Origin: Planctomycetaceae bacterium
Lineage (GTDB): Bacteria > Planctomycetota > Planctomycetia > Pirellulales > Thermoguttaceae
DNA length: 21,287 nt
Direction: 5' to 3'
NCBI GenBank assembly: GCA_015062085.1
Contig: SUVI01000057.1
Span: forward strand, 1-21,287
Position 1 is the stretch's first letter. Each line of letters opens with the position of its first letter. A model generated the notes under the pieces. It was not told where the DNA came from. It saw nothing but the letters and a program-made list of their open reading frames with translations, and searched no databases. Made by a program: the position numbers and the translations under genes. Shown piece by piece: positions 15,728 to 21,287 of this stretch.

Positions 15728-16156
15728 TTATTCGTCTTCCGTTCCCCAGAGCGTCAGAACGAGCTTCCGTCCTTCAGCATGGAGACGGTGTTCGCAGAGA
15801 TAGATCCCCTGCCAGATCCCCATCTGCAAACGTCCGTTTCCAACCGGAATTTGGAGACTGGCTCCCATGAGCGAGGCTTTCCCATGAGCCGGCATATCAT
15901 CGCGGCCTTCCATCGTATGATCGTACGGGAAATTTTCAGGCGCCCAATGGTCTTGGAGTTTCGCCAGATCGCGCGGAACGTCCGGATCCGCATTTTCGTT
16001 GATCGTCAGCGAGGCTGAAGTGTGCTGGATGAAAACGTGAAGCATTCCGATCCGGATCCGGCGCAGCTCCGGGATCTCTGCGAGCACGCGGTCCGTAATG
16101 ATGTGATTTCCCTGCGGAAATGATGGGAGACGAAAGATCTTTTGGTAAAATTTCAT
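15728..16156 (-). CDS. yjbQ: YjbQ/UPF0047 family protein
   Basis: A 142-aa protein, the usual length for the YjbQ family. It shows the family signatures FIQHTSASLTINENADPDV (about 42-60), RDDMPAHGKASLMGASLQIP (about 85-104, with His91) and GIWQGIYLCEHR (about 113-124). Family knowledge: members are trimeric, soluble, and some complement thiamine-phosphate synthase weakly, hence the label secondary thiamine-phosphate synthase; the physiological role is unclear. No thiamine genes are nearby. It has its own promoter, divergent from flhA, and no clear Shine-Dalgarno. Confidence 0.93.
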   Translation of the reverse strand: MKFYQKIFRLPSFPQGNHIITDRVLAEIPELRRIRIGMLHVFIQHTSASLTINENADPDVPRDLAKLQDHWAPENFPYDHTMEGRDDMPAHGKASLMGASLQIPVGNGRLQMGIWQGIYLCEHRLHAEGRKLVLTLWGTEDE

Positions 16157-16256
16157 GGTTTCGTGCCGTAATTCAGGTCTCGGATCGCTCCGAGCCGGTC
16201 TGAGGTTGCTTTCTTTGGGAGACGCTCTGCCCCTCCCCCTTTCTTAAAGTCTTTTC

Positions 16257-16285
16257 ATTATGTGCCGCTGTGAAAAAAAAGTCAA
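16257..16285 (-). promoter_or_regulatory. sigma-70-type promoter for yjbQ
   Basis: On the minus strand TTGACT (16285-16280), 17 bases, then CATAAT (16262-16257). Each hexamer matches at five of six positions. It lies about 100 bases before the yjbQ start. Confidence 0.75.
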
Positions 16286-16348
16286 GTAAAATTTGCGGGA
16301 ATTTTGGATTTTAGACGGCTGCGAACCGGATTTACGGCAAAATTGCTC

Positions 16349-16377
16349 TGGACGCGGAGACGGAACTCTGCTAAAAT
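16349..16377 (+). promoter_or_regulatory. promoter candidate for flhA
   Basis: TGGACG (16349-16354), 17 bases, then TAAAAT (16372-16377) with a TGC extension before the -10. The -35 is weak (four of six) but the extended -10 is good. It would give a leader of about 85 bases before the ATG at 16469. Confidence 0.45.
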
Positions 16378-16468
16378 GAAGGCGGAGTTTTTATTTGGAC
16401 CTTTTTCCGGACGGATCCGCTCCTTTCTCTGGGCGGACTCCCTGCTCTGGATTTTCGCAGGATTTTTT

Positions 16469-18607
16469 ATGCCGATTTCGAGTTCCCCCAATTTGTCTGC
16501 ATCATCCCAAACTCACGGTACGGGGTGGAAGCGTTTCCTACTTCCGGCGGTCCTCGCATTGACGCTGGCCATCATTCTGGTGCCGATGCCGCCAATGGTG
16601 ATGGACCTTCTGCTTTCGCTGAATCTAGCCTTCTCCGTCCTGCTTCTACTCATGACTATTTTCGTTCGGAAACCGCTGGATCTCAGTGTTTTTCCGACAG
16701 TTCTTCTGACAGTCGTGATGCTGCGTTTAGGGCTGAATATCGCGACGACCCGTCTGATCCTTTCCCGTGCGGAAGAAGAGGGGACGGAAGCCGCGGGGCT
16801 GGTGGTCCAAGCATTCAGCGAGTTCGTGACAGCGGGAAATCTGGTCGTCGGTGCGATACTGTTTCTGATCATCCTCATCATCCAGTTCATCGTCGTGACG
16901 AAAGGCGCTGGCCGGATCAGTGAGGTGAGTGCGCGATTCACGTTGGATGCACTTCCGGGAAAGCAAATGGCGATCGACGCAGAACTTCAGTCTGGCACGA
17001 TCTCGCAGGAGGAAGCGAAACGGCGCAGAATGGCACTGGGAGATGAAGTCGATTTCTACGGCGCGATGGATGGTGCGAGCAAATTCGTACGCGGTGACGC
17101 CGTGGCGGGACTAGCCATCACGCTAATCAATATTCTGGGCGGTCTGGCAATCGGGATAACGCAGGGAAACCACTCTTTCGCCGAGACGCTGGACGTCTAC
17201 ACGAAACTGACCATCGGTGACGGACTGGTGAGTCAGATCCCAGCATTTCTCGTTGCGGTCGGAGCCGCACTTCTGGTGACGCGCAGCAGTCGGGATCGCG
17301 ATTTAACGGAAGACGTCTCCGGTCAGCTTTTTTCAAGTCCCGTAGTTTTGGCGCTGACCGGCGCGGTACTCTTCCTTCTGGCTCTCACGCCGCTGCCGAA
17401 ACTCCCGCTCCTGATCCTTGGGACCGGCTGCGAGATCTTGGCGTTTATGCTCTTTTCGGATGCGAAAAAACTCGCAGAGGCTGCTCGCCGGCAGGCGATA
17501 GATGACGAGAAAAAACGTACCGGCGAGGAGGCGCGCAAAGCTGCGGAAGTCCGGACAGGGGAAGCGATCCAGTCGGAGGCCATCGAGTTAGAACTCGGTG
17601 CGGAACTCGTACCGTGGACGCAGAGCGAAGCGGAATTCGACCTTCTGGCCGAGATCCAGAATATTCGGCGTACACTGGCTCGGGAATTCGGTTTCCTCAT
17701 GCCTGCAGTCCGGGTGACTTCCGGAGATGGGCTAGACGGAAATGCGTACCGGATCCGACTCGCGGGAAGTCCTGCGGCAGAACAGGTACTGAGGCTTGAT
17801 TCACTCTTGGCGGTCGAGGGAATTTACGCGGCTGGGCCAGTGAATGGACTACAGACCAAAGAGCCGGTCGATCATCAGCCTGCGGTCTGGATCCATCCTG
17901 AACTTCAGGAGGAGGCTGAAGCGCTCGGACACGATGTTTACGCTCCCGGAAAAGTTCTGGTCCGGCATTTAAAGGAACTCGCGCTGGAGTACGCACCTGA
18001 ACTGCTGACCCTTGACGATGTCCAGGCACTTCTGGATGAGTTGGCCAGATCCGCGCCAATGACCGTGCGTGACGTCGTGCCGGAAATGCTTCGTGTGCAG
18101 GAGATCCAGACAGTCCTGCAGCGTCTTCTGGCTGAGCGTGTTCCGATCCGTAACCTGGGACAGATACTCGAAACGCTGGGACGTACAGCCTCTAGGACAC
18201 ACCATCCCGTCGAGCTGACCGAGGCGGTACGAGCGGCCCTAGGAAGGCTGATCGTTTCACGGTGCGTCGACGCGGACGGCGTGCTTCATGTACTGACGCT
18301 AGAACCAGACCTTGAAGCAAAACTGGCCGAAGTGCTGGAACTGACAGAGGACGGTGTCTCGGCATTCCTCAGTCCAACGGCGCAAGAATGGTTCGTGAAG
18401 CAGACCGCTTTTCAGGCTCAAAAGATCCAGATGCTTGGTCTGCATGCCGTCCTGCTCGTCTCGCCGATGGTTCGGGCCGGCATTCGGGAATTGACGTGGA
18501 GGGTCACGCCGAGGATCCAGGTGCTTTCTTACGCAGAAGTGCCGCGGACTACGCGTCTTGAACAGATCGAAATGCTCCGTATGCCGGAAAATGGCTGGCC
18601 GGACTGA
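16469..18607 (+). CDS. flhA: flagellar export gate protein FlhA
   Basis: A 712-aa inner-membrane protein, close to the usual FlhA length. It forms the nonameric ring of the flagellar type III export gate. The first about 290 residues carry the transmembrane helices (RFLLPAVLALTLAIILVPMP and others). The FHIPEP family signature RFTLDALPGKQMAIDAELQSG lies at about 156-176, followed by GDGLVSQIPAFLVAVGAALL. The C-terminal cytoplasmic domain includes VRHLKELALEYAPELLTLDD and RDVVPEMLRVQEIQTVLQRLL. The ATG at 16469 (AGGA seven bases before) is chosen over frames open from 16304, which would place the promoter inside the gene and add an unusual N-terminus. No other flagellar gene is in the window. 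A type III secretion SctV paralogue is less likely because no injectisome genes are nearby. Confidence 0.92.
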   Translation: MPISSSPNLSASSQTHGTGWKRFLLPAVLALTLAIILVPMPPMVMDLLLSLNLAFSVLLLLMTIFVRKPLDLSVFPTVLLTVVMLRLGLNIATTRLILSRAEEEGTEAAGLVVQAFSEFVTAGNLVVGAILFLIILIIQFIVVTKGAGRISEVSARFTLDALPGKQMAIDAELQSGTISQEEAKRRRMALGDEVDFYGAMDGASKFVRGDAVAGLAITLINILGGLAIGITQGNHSFAETLDVYTKLTIGDGLVSQIPAFLVAVGAALLVTRSSRDRDLTEDVSGQLFSSPVVLALTGAVLFLLALTPLPKLPLLILGTGCEILAFMLFSDAKKLAEAARRQAIDDEKKRTGEEARKAAEVRTGEAIQSEAIELELGAELVPWTQSEAEFDLLAEIQNIRRTLAREFGFLMPAVRVTSGDGLDGNAYRIRLAGSPAAEQVLRLDSLLAVEGIYAAGPVNGLQTKEPVDHQPAVWIHPELQEEAEALGHDVYAPGKVLVRHLKELALEYAPELLTLDDVQALLDELARSAPMTVRDVVPEMLRVQEIQTVLQRLLAERVPIRNLGQILETLGRTASRTHHPVELTEAVRAALGRLIVSRCVDADGVLHVLTLEPDLEAKLAEVLELTEDGVSAFLSPTAQEWFVKQTAFQAQKIQMLGLHAVLLVSPMVRAGIRELTWRVTPRIQVLSYAEVPRTTRLEQIEMLRMPENGWPD

Positions 18608-18717
18608 GTGGAATGAGGGCGGTTTATTGGTTGGAGACCCATTGAAGGTCCACGCCGAATGGCATTGATTTTCACAATATCTCCTGCCGGAAATGTTCAG
18701 AAAGTATCGAAAGATCC

Positions 18718-19551
18718 ATGAAACGGAAACTTAAGGGAGCGCGCACCCTCCTCACTGGTGCGAGCAGCGGGATCGGACGTGCGTTGGCAAAACAGGCGGC
18801 AAAAGCCGGTGCGCAACTCGTTTTAAACGCTCGGAGAACGGAGCTTCTGCGATCTCTCAAAGCCGAGATCCTTACGGAGATCCCAAATGCTCAGATCGAG
18901 CTGGTCTCCGGTGACATAACCCTGGCGGAAACACGTGCGGAACTGCTGGAACGCGCGAATTCCGTCTTCGGAGGTGTGGACATCCTCATCAACAATGCCG
19001 GGGCCGCGGCAACGGGACGTTTCGAGGGAAATTCACCTGAACGGCTCAAACGCGTCATGGATCTGAATTTCAACGCCCCGGTCGAGTTGATCCGAATGGT
19101 GATCCCGCAAATGAAGACATGGAGAGAAAACCAAAACGAAAAAACAGTTCCGATCCCTCCGATGATCGTGAATCTCAGCTCCATCGTCGGTCTGCGAGGC
19201 GTGACGCACTACAGCGAATACTGCGCGGCCAAAGCTGCGATCCGGGCCTTCAGTCAATCGATACGCACAGAACTGCACCGATACGGCATCAGCGTGCTGA
19301 TCGTCTGTCCCGGATCAACGGACACCGGGTTCTTCACCGACTACATGGAGAACACGGGGGAACCTTCCTGGCCGAATCATTCCCGCGTGACGCCGGAGTA
19401 CGTTGCATCACGGATCCTTCGGGCGATCGAAAAAGACAAAATGGAGATCCTTCCGTTCTTTCTCGGCAAAGTAATGTTTCATCTCGACCATTTCTGTCCG
19501 AGATTCCTAGAAAACGCCATGGTCCGATACGAGGAACGGGAAAAAAACTGA
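18718..19551 (+). CDS. short-chain dehydrogenase/reductase
   Basis: A 277-aa classical SDR. The nucleotide-binding TGASSGIG is at 13-20, NNAG at 92-95, and the catalytic Ser/Tyr/Lys set appears as NLSSIVG (Ser154 or Ser155) and YCAAK (Tyr168, Lys172). PGSTDTGF after the active site is typical. The N-terminus resembles NADP(H)-preferring members (NARR after the second beta strand). The last about 50 residues (FFLGKVMFHLDHFCPRFLENAM) are hydrophobic and could associate with membrane, as in the DltE/YqjQ-type group. The substrate is unknown. It starts 110 bases after flhA; co-transcription is possible but there is no functional link. A terminator-like hairpin follows. Confidence 0.9.
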   Translation: MKRKLKGARTLLTGASSGIGRALAKQAAKAGAQLVLNARRTELLRSLKAEILTEIPNAQIELVSGDITLAETRAELLERANSVFGGVDILINNAGAAATGRFEGNSPERLKRVMDLNFNAPVELIRMVIPQMKTWRENQNEKTVPIPPMIVNLSSIVGLRGVTHYSEYCAAKAAIRAFSQSIRTELHRYGISVLIVCPGSTDTGFFTDYMENTGEPSWPNHSRVTPEYVASRILRAIEKDKMEILPFFLGKVMFHLDHFCPRFLENAMVRYEEREKN

Positions 19552-19610
19552 GAGCGCAAAAATCAGCGTGTCCGTGTGCTCTTCCAAAACGCGGACACAG
19601 CTCTTTCTAT
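19551..19610 (+). terminator. probable terminator after SDR gene
   Basis: An outer AGAGC/GCTCT stem (19551-19555 and 19600-19604) encloses a GTGTCCG/CGGACAC stem (19568-19574 and 19592-19598). The sequence then runs TTCTATTCTG. The T-run is short. Confidence 0.5.
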
Positions 19611-19708
19611 TCTGAATATACAAGGTCTCTAAAAACTGTAAAACCAGCACAATTTCCAATTCCTCCTCTTTTTAATTAAAAATATTTTTAAATTTTATAA
19701 AAAAGCTC

Positions 19709-19736
19709 TTGCAAAAACACGAACTTGATGTAGAAT
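19709..19736 (+). promoter_or_regulatory. promoter candidate for exported repeat protein
   Basis: TTGCAA (19709-19714), 16 bases, then TAGAAT (19731-19736), in a strongly AT-rich stretch. It leaves a leader of about 85 bases. Confidence 0.5.
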
Positions 19737-19753
19737 ATAGTAAATATTTTAAG

Positions 19754-19793
19754 TGGATCAAATATTTTTTAAATAAAACAAATATTAGATCCA
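19754..19793 (+). repeat. inverted repeat in leader of exported repeat protein
   Basis: TGGATC-A-AATATTT (19754-19767) pairs with AAATATT-A-GATCCA (19780-19793): 13 pairs with one A-A mismatch and a 12-base loop. It lies between the promoter candidate and the start codon. It may be an operator or an RNA-stabilising hairpin. It has no T-run, so it is not a terminator. Confidence 0.6.
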
Positions 19794-19827
19794 TCATATG
19801 CCCCCTTTAAAATATGGACAATTTACA

Positions 19828-21287
19828 ATGAAAAAAAGAAACTACCAGATCTCTGTGTGGGGAGCTGCGTTCATGGCTGCGTGTTCCTTGGGAAACTCGG
19901 CTTCCGCACTCACATACGATACCAACACGACGCATTCTTCTTCTCCTGCATGGAGCGAAAACGTAACGATCAATTCCGGTGTGACCGTCACCCTTGGACA
20001 GAATGTTCTCATTGGCCAGACGAAGGACATTACGATCGACCTCAACGGCACACTCGTGATGAACTCTGCCAAAACGGACAATCACGGATCCGGCAACTCT
20101 TTCATTAATGGAAACAATCAGGCGATCCAGTTCACCGGCACCGGTACTCTCGTGCATAACGGTACCGGCCGTTTGGCTATGCAGTCCAGCGGATACAAAG
20201 GTGCGGGCGGCTACTCCATCAAATTCGCGTTCAGTGACGGTGCGCTGATCGACATTCAGAAAGGCACGCTTGTCAACGGCGGCTGGAGCCAGCAGAACTG
20301 GAACGACAACAAGGCGGACCTCCGCATTGCCTCCGGAGCCAATCTTGACCTCTGGGACGGCTCGAATATGAAAGTGGACTCTCTGGTCGGATCCGGAACG
20401 ATCACCAGCGGTTCGAATCAGACGCGATTCATCGACTTCGGACTGGGCAACTCCACTTGGATCGTGAACGGCAAACAGCAGACTCCCGAATTCTCAGGCA
20501 CGATCGCCAGCGGGAAAAACATTCACCTCCACAAATACGGTACCGGAACGCAGATCCTTTCCGGCGCGTACCTCTCGAACGGCACAGCCTACATTTCCGG
20601 CGGAACGCTCCAGATCGGAAATGGAACCAAAGGGTACATTGGAACTTCTTCCGGCGTTGAAGTTCGTGAAAACGGCAAGCTGGTCATCAATTCCGCGCAG
20701 ACCAGCAGCATTCGCAAAGGCTTTACCGGCGCGGGTGCCGTCGACGTGACGAAAGGAACGCTAGAGATCATGGACTCCACCGCATTCACCGGTACGTTCA
20801 ACGTCGCAAATGGCGGTTTCCTCGCACTTGGCAAAGTCGATGAACTCACAAACGTCACGACGGCAGCCGGCAGCGTGCTTGGACTTTACGTCAATCCGAG
20901 CGATGAGACGGCCTTCACGATGGACACGTTCAACGCAGAGAAAACCGCGAGAGCAAACGCGGAAATGCGTTTCTTCGTGCCGACCGGCAAGACGGTTTCG
21001 ACGGCGGATCTCGGGGACGGCCTCAAAGGCACGACGTCCGTCGCAGCGCAGGTCGCTGGCGGCGGAACGCTCTTTTTCGATAACGGGGCGGATTCTGTCA
21101 CGACGATCGGAAGTCTCATCGGCACATCCGGCGAGGCGGTCATCAACAGCGGGAAAGTCATCGTGAACTCCGCGACCCCCGCGAACGGCAATGCCCGATT
21201 CGATTTCAGCAAGATCACGGTCAACGACGGCGGGCACCTTCTCTGGGACGGCGTCGTTGCCCGGCAGACTCGTTCCATGACTTATCT
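19828..21287 (+). CDS. exported beta-strand-repeat protein, autotransporter-like (3' end outside window)
   Basis: The frame stays open from the ATG at 19828 to the window end, 486 codons plus two bases, so the C-terminus is not seen. The N-terminus (MKKRNYQISVWGAAF...) is a signal peptide with a likely cut after SASA (about residue 27); MAAC just upstream leaves a lipoprotein reading open. The rest is rich in Gly, Thr, Ser, Asn and Val, with repeated motifs of the type GTGTQILSGA, ISGGTLQIGNGTKG, VTKGTLEIMDS and INSGKVIVNSA. These are typical of autotransporter-associated beta-strand (PATR-like) beta-helix passengers. A surface adhesin or autotransporter passenger is likely by family, but the beta-barrel or other anchor is not in view. 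There is no clear Shine-Dalgarno. Confidence 0.8.
   Translation, partial: MKKRNYQISVWGAAFMAACSLGNSASALTYDTNTTHSSSPAWSENVTINSGVTVTLGQNVLIGQTKDITIDLNGTLVMNSAKTDNHGSGNSFINGNNQAIQFTGTGTLVHNGTGRLAMQSSGYKGAGGYSIKFAFSDGALIDIQKGTLVNGGWSQQNWNDNKADLRIASGANLDLWDGSNMKVDSLVGSGTITSGSNQTRFIDFGLGNSTWIVNGKQQTPEFSGTIASGKNIHLHKYGTGTQILSGAYLSNGTAYISGGTLQIGNGTKGYIGTSSGVEVRENGKLVINSAQTSSIRKGFTGAGAVDVTKGTLEIMDSTAFTGTFNVANGGFLALGKVDELTNVTTAAGSVLGLYVNPSDETAFTMDTFNAEKTARANAEMRFFVPTGKTVSTADLGDGLKGTTSVAAQVAGGGTLFFDNGADSVTTIGSLIGTSGEAVINSGKVIVNSATPANGNARFDFSKITVNDGGHLLWDGVVARQTRSMTY

Noticed and set aside
16304..16468. 55-codon N-terminal extension of FlhA
   Set aside because: A promoter candidate at 16349-16377 lies inside it, and the start at 16469 has AGGA and gives the usual FlhA length.

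Overview
The window looks like a chromosome segment from a planctomycete-type bacterium (phylum Planctomycetota, possibly a gut or rumen lineage). This is inferred from gene content: a hydrazine-synthase-alpha-like cytochrome with an NPCBM domain, a Tat-exported Gfo/Idh/MocA oxidoreductase, a BspA-type leucine-rich repeat protein, a PduT-like microcompartment shell protein, and a large repetitive exported protein of autotransporter type. No rRNA or ribosomal-protein gene is present to settle the taxonomy. Most coding regions are moderately GC-rich and the spacers are AT-rich. Promoters close to the sigma-70 consensus (TTGACA, 17 bp, TATAAT) can be read directly in several spacers.

Region 1 (1-9900) is almost entirely minus strand. 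It holds a 1015-aa exported two-CXXCH protein with its own promoter and probable terminator. Next comes a two-gene unit of a long coiled-coil protein followed by a Clp/Hsp100-like AAA+ ATPase whose first AAA-like module lacks the nucleotide-binding motifs. A second two-gene unit holds a small hypothetical protein and a Tat-exported Gfo/Idh/MocA oxidoreductase. The spacer at 3178-3621 is built from nested inverted repeats. The spacer before the coiled-coil gene holds a terminator-like stem with a long repeat-containing loop.

Region 2 (9970-12108) has a monocistronic minus-strand gene for a double Rid/YjgF-like (chorismatase-like) protein with a strong terminator. Upstream of it lies an unlisted RNA gene: a minus-strand bacterial SRP RNA (4.5S type) with a continuous 20-bp closing helix, a T-tract and an extended -10 promoter. 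Its domain IV is recognisable, but the usual GGAA tetraloop is replaced.

Region 3 (11900-15700) is plus strand. An 818-aa BspA-like protein made of two complete leucine-rich repeat modules is followed by a lone PduT-like tandem-BMC shell protein that keeps the putative Fe-S cysteine. Each gene is preceded by a near-copy of the same promoter and leader module, so the BspA-like gene is flanked by direct repeats.

Region 4 (15700-21287) has a YjbQ-family protein (minus), divergent flhA (plus), a short-chain dehydrogenase (plus), and at the right edge the first 486 codons of a large exported beta-strand-repeat protein that runs off the window. The window reads as mixed housekeeping and accessory genes rather than one pathway. 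The most unusual items are the duplicated promoter module around the BspA-like gene, the atypical SRP RNA, the orphan shell protein and the ATPase/coiled-coil pair.
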